A DNA stretch of 10,348 bases, taken from the NCBI RefSeq assembly GCF_001949145.1, contig NW_019091414.1, positions 1,142,819 to 1,153,166 of the forward strand, read 5' to 3'. Below the pieces are notes generated by a model that was given only the letters and a program-made list of their open reading frames with translations, made no database searches and was not told where the DNA came from. This document shows, piece after piece, positions 1-7,828 of this stretch (the stretch's first letter is position 1; every line of letters starts with the position of its first letter). This stretch comes from Acanthaster planci (lineage: Eukaryota > Echinodermata > Asteroidea > Valvatida > Acanthasteridae). The translations under genes were made by a program, and so were the position numbers.

Positions 1-531
1 TGCCTTGACCATTAGCATCTTCATCATACACAACTGGGACAAAACCCCAATGGAAACTAGGAGTAAATGGTCTTGTCCTCTTTCAACATCTTGGACAGCC
101 TTAGGGGCAAAACTGGAAGATCTAGGGAAGAAAAGATTAACAAACAATTACAAGAAAGACGTACAGTAAGGTTCCTCCTATTAGCCTGTGTAAAATTGTT
201 AGCCAAGAAGCACCTGGCCCATTTAACAAACAATTACAAGAAGACGTACAGTAAGGTTGCTCCTATTAGCCTGTGTAAAATTGTTAGCCAAGAAGTACCT
301 AGCCCATTTAACAAACAATTACAAGAAGACGTACAGTAAGGTTGCTCCTATTAGCCTGTGTAAAATTGTTAGCCAAGAAGTACCTGGCCCATTTAACAAA
401 CAATTACAAGAAGACGTACAGTAAGGTTCCTCCTATTAGCCTGTGTAAAATTGTTAGCCAAGAAGTACCTAGCCCATTTGTCTTGCTCATCATCCGTTTA
501 ATACATCTGTCCATATTTCCTTTGTCTCTAG
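1..531 (+). other. OSGEP: intron upstream of the first visible OSGEP exon (partial)
   Basis: The stretch ends in a pyrimidine-rich tract and an AG acceptor at 530-531 (tttgtctctag). The next exon starts with the second base of a codon, so this is a phase 1 intron. I looked in 1-137 for the preceding OSGEP exon, which should encode the Gly-rich segment before the conserved Cys-Asn, and did not find it. The intron therefore runs past the left edge. Most of the visible part is the tandem array at 138-479. Confidence 0.8.
138..479. repeat. 85-bp tandem repeat, four copies, intronic
   Basis: The unit begins ttaacaaacaattacaag and ends near agcccattt. Copies start at about 138, 224, 309 and 394. 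The spacing is 86 bp and then 85 and 85 bp, because copy 1 has one extra A (caagaaagacg against caagaagacg). Copies differ at few positions. Copies 1 and 4 read ttcctcc where copies 2 and 3 read ttgctcc, and the phrase before cccattt alternates between cctgg and cctag. The mixed pattern of shared variants suggests unequal exchange or gene conversion. The period is not a multiple of three and the array is intronic, so it is not coding. Each copy carries an acceptor-like pyrimidine tract plus AG (cctcctattag). Confidence 0.97.
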
Positions 532-1945
532 GCAACGAGAGATTGCAGCAGATGATGAGGGACATGGCCGTGGAGAGAGGAGCAGTGGTGTGTGCGACAG
601 ATGAGAGGTAAGAGAGCTGTGTTGTGGGATTGTGGGTAGAGTCAGCCGTTGGCTTGTTGGAGCTGTAAATTCTTCCATTCTGGAATGGTTATTTATCCAA
701 CGCTGTTTCCAGTTTGAACAGGTGTTCCCTTTTAAAGTATTCCAAGTTTTGAAATGCCCCCATATGTTGATACAGGCAGTCCTTTCCAATAGGAGTGATG
801 TACAATTCTGTGCACCCCCATCATTTGTCCCCCAAAAGGTCTTTTTGACTCGTGGGTCAACATAGGTAACTTACCTGACCCTCAGCTGTCTGTAGCACTT
901 TGAAGCAGGCATACATCTAAGAAGTGAGATCAGTGTGAGTTGATGAATGGAAGAATTATTTGGAATGATAACAGCTGCCCATGTGCTGCCAAAAATGAGG
1001 TATTGCAGGATTTGGTTTTTGGACAAGGTAAGATGATAGAGCCGAGGCTTAGCACTGTGCTACAGAGTTGCGGGATGTTGACTCTCACCCATAATGCACT
1101 GTGTTCTGCCCTTGATTCAAGCCCTCTAGTGATGGATTAGCCTTATCAGTCCTATGAAACAACACAAGCATTTCAAGTTCTGAAATAGTATCGTATGAAT
1201 TTGATATTTCTTTGTCAGGTACTGTATTGATAATGGAGCCATGATAGCCCAAGCTGGATGGGAAATGTATCACTCAGGATATAGGACTCCTCTTGAGGAA
1301 ACATGGTGTACTCAGAGGTGAGAACAAATTGTTTCTTAACCTCACCAAATAAGTCATCAGAGCCACTTAAGAAATGGAGACCTTTATGAGAATCTTGTAA
1401 ATTAATGGGAACCTTCAACATTTTACTCCTGCACAATGTCCATTTTCATCAAGATGCTAAATTTAGTAATAAAGCAAAACAAAAAGGTCAGTTGTGTCTT
1501 ATGCCGACCAAAGCAGAATTACTGAACATTTGACCTTGAGACTTATTTTGTGGGATCCAAGTACACCTTTGCCCCATTCATGGCTCTTACAAACGAGAAC
1601 AATGTAAGTTGTAGTTTAAAGCACCTCAAAGAAAGATCTTCCACTGGACAGTTAAGACTTGAGGATTTTGCATTACCCTGGTATTGTAATTTCAGCCACT
1701 CAAGGTTTTAAGTGAAAAGTTTTAGAGACAAAATCAGCCTGGTTTGAGGATGTTAACTCCAGTATCTGATGAAGAGTTTGTTGTGTGTAGTCTGTTTTGG
1801 AAACAAATTTCCTTCTCTTTACTCCGTCTAAGCTGTGTGTGATATTTGCAATGCATGGGCTAAAATAGTTTGGTTTTGTTGATTGTTTGGGGGTCTTTTA
1901 TTCAGATACCGAACTGATGAAGTTGAAATCACGTGGAGAAAATAA
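532..1945 (+). CDS. OSGEP: OSGEP/Kae1, tRNA N6-threonylcarbamoyladenosine synthase, C-terminal part
   Basis: The protein is the catalytic subunit of the KEOPS complex. It transfers the threonylcarbamoyl group to A37 of ANN-decoding tRNAs, in cytosol and nucleus. The coding sequence is the join of 532-607, 1219-1317 and 1906-1945, with TAA at 1943-1945. The joined exons give 71 residues, co-linear and gap-free with residues 265-335 of human OSGEP as I recall it, with about 50 of 71 identical. The Asn that contacts substrate (human N266) is at 534-536. The metal-binding Asp (human D294) is in [15 protein letters not shown], with its codon at 1229-1231. The end reads [12 protein letters not shown], where human ends in VTWRD. 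Junction phases are 1, 2 and 2, and both joins restore an Arg codon. Exons for the N-terminal part, including the HxxxH metal site, lie outside the window. Nothing suggests a pseudogene: there are no stops or frameshifts and all splice sites are intact. Confidence 0.96.
608..1218 (+). other. OSGEP: OSGEP intron, 611 bp, phase 2
   Basis: The donor is gtaaga at 608-613, after ...GATGAGAG. The acceptor is tttctttgtcag, ending at 1218. Removing it joins AG to G and restores Arg at the ATDER-YCIDN junction, as in other OSGEP proteins. Short open frames inside it show no conserved content and I see no gene in it. Confidence 0.93.
1318..1905 (+). other. OSGEP: OSGEP intron, 588 bp, phase 2
   Basis: The donor is gtgaga at 1318-1323 and the acceptor is gtcttttattcag, ending at 1905. 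Splicing joins AG to A and restores Arg in the TQR-YRTDE stretch that is conserved in the family. The body is AT-rich, with no recognisable gene or long repeat. Confidence 0.93.
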
Positions 1946-1965
1946 CAGTCAACATGTAGCCAATG

Positions 1966-1972
1966 GTAAGAG
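1966..1972 (+). other. OSGEP: candidate 5' splice site just after the OSGEP stop
   Basis: The sequence caatg|gtaagag matches the animal donor consensus closely, better than the proven donor at 1318. The junction would lie 20 bases past the end of the stop codon. A 3' UTR intron there is possible, but I cannot assign its acceptor with confidence. A chance match is the alternative. Confidence 0.3.
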
Positions 1973-2273
1973 GGCTGCCTGTGTTTGTTGGCCTCCCCCC
2001 CAGGCAGAGTCATGAGGCGCTGTTTGTTCAAGACTTTCTGACAGTTTGTGGGAAAAGCATCAAACTCACAAGGTGAGGTTTGAAGCCGTGACAACCTGCT
2101 GAGATTGGTGTCACCGTTAACAGGTGTGATGGAGGATTGTTACAGCCTAAACCAATGAGACAGCGGGCAGAAAGACAGCGCTCAGCTGGCTACTGACCTG
2201 TGACTGGAGGCAGCTAGGAAGAACTGGCTGCTTGGAGATGAAAATAAGCAAAGAAAAACCCTAGCAACACATC

Positions 2274-2361
2274 AGAAGATTCAATGCACTGTGAACAGGT
2301 CAATTAAGGTGGAGTTAAGAAGATTCAGTGCACTGTGAACAGGTGAATTAAGGTGGAGTTA
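2274..2361. repeat. 44-bp tandem duplication, two copies
   Basis: Copy 1 is 2274-2317 and copy 2 is 2318-2361. Both begin agaagattca and end ggtggagtta. They differ at two positions, caatg against cagtg and gtcaatt against gtgaatt, which points to a fairly recent duplication. The period is not a multiple of three and no coding frame runs through it. Confidence 0.95.
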
Positions 2362-2623
2362 AGAATAATATCTGTTGAACTTTGAAAAAAGTGGGCTGTG
2401 TTGTAATTACATGGCTATGCAACCAGAATCGTTAGAGGGTGCCCTCGGGAGACCACACTGTTAGGTATTATAAATTAATACGAGTAGAAGATTACTTGAA
2501 TTCAATCATGTTTGGCAAAAATCAGAAAAAAACAGACACAGCTGTGACCACTTTGTTGTATTTTTTCCTGTACAATTCATTGCATTGAGATAATTTTATT
2601 ACTCTTACATTAAAAGTTGATCC

Positions 2624-2662
2624 ATCACAGTTTCCAAGTGGCCCAAACTTGGAAACTGTGAT
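2624..2662. repeat. perfect 16-bp hairpin with 7-base loop
   Basis: The left arm atcacagtttccaagt (2624-2639) is exactly complementary to 2647-2662, with loop ggcccaa at 2640-2646. Pairing does not continue outward. At 39 nt it is too short for a usual animal pre-miRNA. It lies in the likely OSGEP 3' UTR or just beyond, so it could act in RNA or be a relic of a transposon end. No known element (iron-responsive element, histone stem-loop, SECIS) fits it. Confidence 0.93.
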
Positions 2663-2783
2663 ATTTGGGGCATTTTGGCAAGGAAAAGAGGCTTAGAACC
2701 TAGGAGAATAGGTTTGAATGAAATGCGCTCAACTTTCTGGTGTTTATGACTTTTCATAGTAAGCTTCTTGCAAGTTAAATTTG

Positions 2784-2789
2784 AATAAA
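2784..2789 (+). promoter_or_regulatory. OSGEP: candidate poly(A) signal for OSGEP (proximal)
   Basis: An AATAAA hexamer is followed within about 10-30 bases by the GT-rich stretch tggtgcagtgtgttttt, the usual layout of an animal cleavage site. It would give a 3' UTR of about 840 nt. Its last three bases overlap the outermost stem of the fold-back repeat starting at 2787. Confidence 0.5.
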
Positions 2790-3082
2790 ATCTGGTGCAG
2801 TGTGTTTTTCAAATTCAGTGAACTTTCTTTGAATTCTCCATACTAAAGGCAATTGCTATACCTTGTGATTCGGTGCAAGCGCTAGCTTACTTACATAAGA
2901 GATGCCTTGGACAACTAGTTTTTTTTCAGTGGAGGACACTCAGGAATGAGTCCATTCCTGAGATGGTGGTCTCTATGTAAAAACTTGCCCCGAATCACGA
3001 GGTGTAGCAACAGTGTCGTTAGTCTGGGGAATTCAAATGGCTATGTTTATGTGCAATCACATAACTCAGTGTACCAGATTTT
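2787..3082. repeat. fold-back repeat 1, MITE-like, with a nested palindrome
   Basis: The main arms are 2828-2879 and 2984-3037. Aligned as reverse complements, about 44 of 52 positions match with a 2-base length difference, including tgattcgg and tttgaattc blocks. Further out, aaaatctggt at 2787-2796 pairs exactly with 3073-3082, so the structure may be nearly 300 bp long. At the centre, ctcaggaatg (2939-2948) pairs perfectly with 2953-2962 across a 4-base loop. There is no coding sequence inside. A non-autonomous DNA transposon of fold-back type is the simplest reading. I see no clear target-site duplication, so the true ends are uncertain. Confidence 0.8.
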
Positions 3083-3710
3083 AAAGGCTTATTAGGATGT
3101 TCATAGAGGAATTCTTTCCTTTTTTGTATATTTGATTATTATTCCATTTGGGTTTCATTGAGAGTTGTCAGGAAATAATATAGCACTCTGCAACTTGTGT
3201 GCATTTTTATGGGAATGCCAGATGAAAAGTGCAGCCAGTGTTAAAAAAATGTGAGATGTGCCATAAAAAGGTAATATTTTGTTAGTGAAGCTAAGGTCAG
3301 TCTTTGTTCCATTAAGCCTCTCAACTGTACAGTGAACAACATTAACGTACTCTTTTTTTTTTACTCTTTGTACATTTTTAATACTTTATTTTTAATGAAA
3401 GAAGTTGGAAGTAAAAATGCATGTTGCTTTCACAATGTTTTCAGTTTTCTTTTCCATTACAAAATCTCATTGTGGCCTCTGTACATTCACTGTGATAGGC
3501 TATTGTATTTGCTTATAATCTTTAAATAAATGCTTGAGAATATTTGTTATACTAAATTTACAAAAACACCTATTTAACACCATTGCATTCGAGCATAAAA
3601 ATATCTAAAAGACTATTTAGGCATTTATTCTATTATAGTTGTCACAACTTCTGTGTATTTATCATGCCATAATTTACAGTCACTGAGAATAGCAATTCTC
3701 TGAAGACAGG
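3083..3710. other. AT-rich non-coding stretch
   Basis: No gene is seen. It holds the palindrome actgtacagt at 3324-3333 and a run of T around 3350-3361. The 65-codon open frame near 3332 is low-complexity Phe/Leu/Ile from AT-rich DNA. A small hairpin, gagaat/attctc, lies near 3685-3700. Confidence 0.6.
3525..3530 (+). promoter_or_regulatory. OSGEP: candidate poly(A) signal for OSGEP (distal)
   Basis: AATAAA is preceded by TGTA motifs near 3479 and 3503, the type bound by cleavage factor Im, and followed by the T-rich stretch atatttgttat. It would give a 3' UTR of roughly 1.6 kb and place fold-back repeat 1 inside the mRNA. It competes with the signal at 2784, and both may be used. Confidence 0.4.
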
Positions 3711-3739
3711 TTCACCAGGATTGATTTATTCCTGGTGAA
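3711..3739. repeat. perfect 10-bp hairpin with 9-base loop
   Basis: ttcaccagga (3711-3720) pairs exactly with tcctggtgaa (3730-3739), with loop ttgatttat. Flanking gagaat and attctc words nearby give weaker extra pairing, so this may be the core of an older inverted repeat. Confidence 0.9.
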
Positions 3740-4103
3740 GATTCTCACAAAGCAGCCCAAAGAGGGTCTTTTGGTTTGAAAAGATATTTCTTCAAAATGA
3801 TCAGCCTGTAATGCATGTATATATCACACAATGATCACATGATACAATAAATTCCAACAAATGAGTATTCAAACTCTCTGCAAGTAACATTGAAAACTGA
3901 CCAGCAAATGGGCAAATTAGCATGTCAGGGGTAAGATTGGAGACAAAATCAAATAGTCTTGAAATAATTACCAGAGGTTTTAAGTGCCCTGCAGTAGCGT
4001 TATGGTTTCATTTGTGTTTGCCTAATACTACCCCTTAAAACAACGCATTTCTTGTGTTTTGTATATCACTGTTTACATGTAAAAACACCTCACTGATAAA
4101 CCC

Positions 4104-4195
4104 AGGATTTTCCAGATTTTGGACGAGATTGTTTGAAAAAATTCCTGTCATCAAAACAATCCCGATCAAAAATCCTAAAATCAGGAAAAATCCTG
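4104..4195. repeat. fold-back repeat 2 (short, imperfect)
   Basis: The inner arms gattgttt (4127-4134) and aaacaatc (4154-4161) pair exactly. The outer left arm, aggattttccagattttgg and on to 4126, pairs with 4162-4195, which contains caaaaatcct and aggaaaaatcct. The right arm is longer because the aaaatc-type word is repeated in it. Open frames on both strands over this segment are by-products of the palindrome. It looks like a small non-autonomous transposon, but no target duplication is evident. Confidence 0.65.
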
Positions 4196-5618
4196 ACAAA
4201 TCTTACCCCTGGCTTGTGATTGTCAAGGCATTCTGTGTTGTGTTCTGTTGGGGATTCACGCAAGCATAAAATGACTCTTGTACACAAAACAAAAATACAC
4301 TGTACCTCAGGAATGATAGTAACTTACAATCCATGTAAAGTGCACACACTTGACCCTTTTTTCAAACAGAAGGAAGTACAAAGAAGATCAATAAGCAAGT
4401 TTGGTATTCCAACTGAGAATGCACATCTCACAATTCGACAAGTTGATTTTTCACCAATCCATTAGACGTGTAAATAATCAGAGAACCAGCAGAAGTAGAG
4501 AAAGATTCCCACTCGCATGAGGTTCAGAAATTCATGCATATGTGCCCAGTTAGAATCCAATGCACACATATATCTATAACAATTTCTATGCCTGTTATGG
4601 TGTCTTCACCTCACAAGTGTAATATATTTTTCTGGCTGACAACGTAAAATGCTATAGACCACATGCTATCTTTCCCATTTAACATTAAACTCTCACGCAA
4701 AGGGAGGAGAAATTATCGGACATCATTGGGTGGTTGGTGAAAGATTTGTGGAGCAAAAGAGGAAGCAGAGTCCATGAGAGATGACCTCACCACTCAACAT
4801 TAGCAATTATATTTGGTACGTAATTTTTTTAAGGGGTGATACAACTTCATAGATGAACCTTGATAACCTGCACTTTTCTTGGATAGAAAGGATCAGTTCA
4901 AATTCATTTAAGGGGAGGGAATCTTTTCTGCATGCAGCTTTTCCTCTGATAAGTTGATTTCCTTATTTTTTACCTCACACTCATGCCATTGAAAACTAAA
5001 ATCATTGAACAAAAGTCTTGTAAAGATTGGAATTTCCTCACATTTGTCAAAGTCCAAGTTGCATGCCTGTGAACAGCCTCGGTAGACCTTAGACATTATG
5101 ACGTCACCCTATATGCTTTCCTATGGGGGCTTGATGGACCGCGTCCCACCTCAATGCAGTAGGAACGTGCACATCCAAACAAAAGCATGACACCATCACG
5201 TTACAGGTCCATTCCAATACACACACAGTATACATGCGCATTTGCTACTCTGCAAAAACCAACTTCACAGAAATTGTTTCGGCATTTCAATCGACTTTCT
5301 CTACTGTCAAAATCTGAAGTAAAAAATTACAATATAGCAATGTACATATATGCCGTCATACTTTTCACACATACATGTACATTTATGAGTAAGTACAAAA
5401 ATAAAAGACAAATCAATGGTACCCACTTAATACAAGAAACCATCAGGTTGTGTGTTCCTTGAAAGACTTCATATATTTTTACTTTCCTTGCCTTTTTGTG
5501 CACGATTTGTGTAATTTACAAACGTGAAAGAAATTTGCATTGCAACTATCACTGTTTACAATTGGGCGCAAAACCCAGTGAGGTTTCTTAACTGGTCCGC
5601 AGGACCCACGACTGGCCT
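4196..5618. other. non-coding intergenic stretch, no gene seen
   Basis: AT-rich DNA with only short open frames that lack conserved content. It contains a slightly CpG-enriched island around 5099-5200 with a perfect cAMP-response-type palindrome, a near-perfect inverted pair gtacatatatg/catacatgtac at about 5342-5380, and a short palindrome ggtcc-gca-ggacc at 5594-5606. No RNA gene was recognised. Confidence 0.6.
5099..5106. promoter_or_regulatory. CRE-type palindrome TGACGTCA
   Basis: This is a full 8-bp CREB/ATF consensus site in a local CpG-richer patch (five CpG in about 100 bp, against a CpG-poor surround). No start codon with a credible gene follows on either strand, so whether it is a promoter or enhancer element is unproven. 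Chance occurrence is possible. Confidence 0.3.
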
Positions 5619-5788
5619 AATGCATTACTTATAAACCTAAACTCTGCCTGTGGCATCCCAAAGCTTTGGCTGTGGCTTACAGTAAAATGTTTATGGGAAA
5701 TGGCGAAGCCGTTACCCTGTGGCTTTCATAGGCACACATTATTGCTAGCCATAGCCACAGCCTTGGGAGTCAGGCTCTGGCATGCATT
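5619..5788. repeat. fold-back repeat 3, MITE-like
   Basis: Three exact pairings occur in order across the element: gcctg 5646-5650 with caggc 5771-5775, tcccaa 5656-5661 with ttggga 5763-5768, and ggctgtggct 5668-5677 with agccacagcc 5753-5762. aatgcat near 5619 matches atgcatt near 5788 as the outer ends. A further copy of the ctgtggct word sits at 5717-5724, in the loop. The ordered pairings make chance unlikely. Element ends are approximate. Confidence 0.75.
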
Positions 5789-7429
5789 GATTCCTAGTGC
5801 AACTAGATGACCAGCCCTCTCACGGTCCATTGCGTACAAACTTCGGCTAGAACTAGGTCTAGGTCTTTACTCTATTGGGAATATGCATAGAGAACAGACC
5901 GAGCCATAGCTCTTGAAGCCCATTTTGGAAACAGTCTTTTAATCTAACCACCTCGGTTTATTTACAAACGACAAGTTACAAATAGAAAATTTGAAGAGAA
6001 GACTTTTACATTCATAATTCAGTCCTTGCCGAAAGCCTTGGAATGTGTACGTCTGTTTTCCATGATGTGGTCCCAAGCTTAAGGGAATTGTCAAGTCATA
6101 AACTGAAGGAATTGAATCTGCAGAATATATATAGGAAACTTTGGAAGTTCAGGCTTCAAAATTATGTTTATCTCATGCAACATGATTGGTCAAAAGCAGA
6201 AACACATTAATATGCATATATATTCATAAAATCTCCATGAAATTCAGTCAAAAGCTTTCCCAAGTGGAATTTGATAACCACATTTCCAACAAAAGTTTCA
6301 AGATAGTCCAAAGATAAGTCAAAGATTACCTCCCACTCATACGTGTAATTTCTTTAACCTTTTTTCTGTTGAAGCTGCTATTTGCACATTTAGGCACAAA
6401 CGTCTAATGCATTATCTTAACATCAATTTATAAATCAGAAAAATTAAGCATTTTCCCTCTACATAAATTATCTATCTACTTGTGCAACATGAACACCACA
6501 CCCGAGACAAAACACAAATTGCAAGCAAATAAAATCTCTCATTTTAGCTATAAAACTTAAAAATATCTGGAATCAAATATTATACATATCTATGTGATGT
6601 ATTTCAATCAATCATATTGCATATCTTTATGTCATGCAAATCAGACTTACAAAAATAGGCTGTTCTTTAACAAAACGTAAATAAAATACATTTTTGTTGT
6701 CTTTTAAAGTTATTTCCAACAACTGGAAAAGGAAGAAAACTAGTTCAGCAACTTAAATCGAATAGTTAAATCTTTCATCAGTAGATGTAAATGTTTAAGG
6801 AAAAATGTCTTTAAGATACGAGAATCCAGAAAAAATATGTTGAATGTATAAACAAAAATCTCCGTTTTGCCCCCTGAAATCTTCTTGTCATTAACAATGT
6901 GGGTCTGCAAATTTTCAGTGCAACAAAACTGAAAAAGAAGCAAATATAAAGAGAGGCTGGGAACCAGTCTATATTACTTTGATCCGCTTATCTCCATGTA
7001 CAGGTTGTTGACCTTTCTGAGGTGTAAGGAGAGTAAAGCACTGGTTCTCATATCCCCCACTGGAATGTGTAGAGGGAACCAGTCCCAACCACTCCCATCA
7101 CTGAAAAACCATCTAATGTTTGTGGAATGGTAGCATGGAGAACGGTGACTTGGCAACAAAGTCAACAGTCTATTCCATTGTTTTCACATGGAAATTAGTG
7201 CTTACGCTATGTCTGAAACAGAAATTGCTGTCAATGGCTACGGCTATTAAACTGTGTGGTACTGGAAAACACATGAGCCCTAGCCACAAAATACCCCTTT
7301 CAGGCAGCCTTTGGCGGCACCGTGCCTTTCCTGTAATGATCATTCTCAAGTGTATTAAACAGGTGCCTGGGTTACATGCTTCAAATGGAATTACGGTATA
7401 AAGTGAACCTGCATTTTCCCTCACCCGTT
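5789..7429. other. non-coding intergenic stretch, no gene seen
   Basis: AT-rich DNA with no supported gene. gaaccagt at 6961-6968 occurs inverted at 7040-7047 (actggttc) and again directly at 7076-7083, suggesting a degraded inverted repeat. A 63-codon minus-strand open frame at 6974-7165 overlaps this and is not supported as a gene. A tandem ctaggtctaggt is present near 5855. No tRNA-like, snRNA-like or CRISPR-like structure was found. Confidence 0.6.
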
Positions 7430-7614
7430 AAGGCGCCTTTCCATATGTCCATTCTTTAACTGCACAGCGAACACAATGCGTTTCACTTTCACGGATGCAA
7501 AAATTGGCTCTATTAACGTAACACGTGTGCATTGCATTCGGCCGTGAAGGAGCAACTCTTGACAGATAAACAACACTTGGTGCAAGTGTTAAAGCACAAA
7601 TGGAACAGCGCCTT
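7430..7614. repeat. fold-back repeat 4, MITE-like, 185 bp
   Basis: The terminal arms 7430-7465 and 7580-7614 match as reverse complements at about 28 of 32 aligned positions, with two small gaps. Both ends are AAGGCGC and TTCCAT and TTTAAC blocks follow. A second internal pairing joins ttcacgg 7488-7494 to ccgtgaa 7542-7548, and tgcaa 7496-7500 to ttgca 7532-7536, so nearly the whole element folds on itself. The palindrome ACACGTGT, which contains an E-box, lies in the loop at 7521-7528. It is CpG-richer than its surroundings. No coding capacity, and no clear target-site duplication. Confidence 0.83.
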
Positions 7615-7822
7615 CAGGCTGCATAGTACTGCCTTGGTTAAGTAAGTAAGAGAGCTCACATGTATGTAGAGGTGAAAGTGTGCAAGCAGATAACAAGGAG
7701 CAGCTTCAGATAAAACTATTTGAGGTTAAGAGTGTTCAGGGGTGGCTTCTGGATACCTTCAAATCCTGAATGACCAGCAGGAACTTGCGGAAACAAAACC
7801 TCTTAATAAGCAATGCAGCCAG

Positions 7823-7828
7823 TTTATT
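7823..7828 (-). promoter_or_regulatory. candidate poly(A) signal, minus-strand gene (distal)
   Basis: AATAAA on the minus strand. About 25-35 bases downstream the minus strand reads ggttttgtttcc, a GU/U-rich element, and a TGTA word lies about 45 bases upstream (plus-strand taca near 7870). This layout is more convincing than the proximal signal. Confidence 0.5.

Larger units (their letters stand above)
1946..2623 (+). other. OSGEP 3' UTR and downstream DNA, no further gene
   Basis: This stretch follows the OSGEP stop. It contains a strong donor-like sequence 20 bases after the stop (see 1966-1972), a 44-bp tandem duplication and a small perfect hairpin, gtatta/taatac, at 2465-2481. No open frame here is conserved or spliced in a recognisable way. 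Where the mature transcript ends cannot be fixed by eye. Confidence 0.6.

Noticed and set aside
138-479. Possible CRISPR array
   Set aside because: The copies abut with no unique spacers and the context is an animal intron.
67-611. Two plus-strand open frames running through the tandem array into the first OSGEP exon
   Set aside because: The 85-bp period shifts the frame in each copy. A clear AG acceptor at 530-531 and the OSGEP match begin only at 532, so the upstream part is intron.
2624-2662. Perfect hairpin as a microRNA precursor
   Set aside because: The stem is only 16 bp and pairing stops at once outside it, too short for a standard animal pre-miRNA.
3332-3529. 65-codon plus-strand open frame rich in Phe and Leu
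   Set aside because: It is the translation of T-rich DNA with no membrane-protein pattern beyond composition. It ends at the candidate AATAAA, as 3' UTR or flank would.
4054-4287. Overlapping open frames on both strands
   Set aside because: They result from the palindromic repeat at 4104-4195, which reads open both ways.
4908-5096. 62-codon minus-strand open frame next to the CRE palindrome
   Set aside because: No recognisable domain, no clear splice signals and no conserved motif. Length is compatible with chance in this DNA.
5187-5462. 91-codon plus-strand open frame
   Set aside because: Composition is that of translated AT-rich DNA, with no domain, signal or splice support.
6974-7165. 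Minus-strand open frame with a Trp/Phe-rich segment (RWFFSDGSGWDWFP)
   Set aside because: It briefly resembled a WWE-type pattern, but the spacing and following residues do not fit. It overlaps an apparent decayed inverted repeat, and no credible flanking exon is seen.
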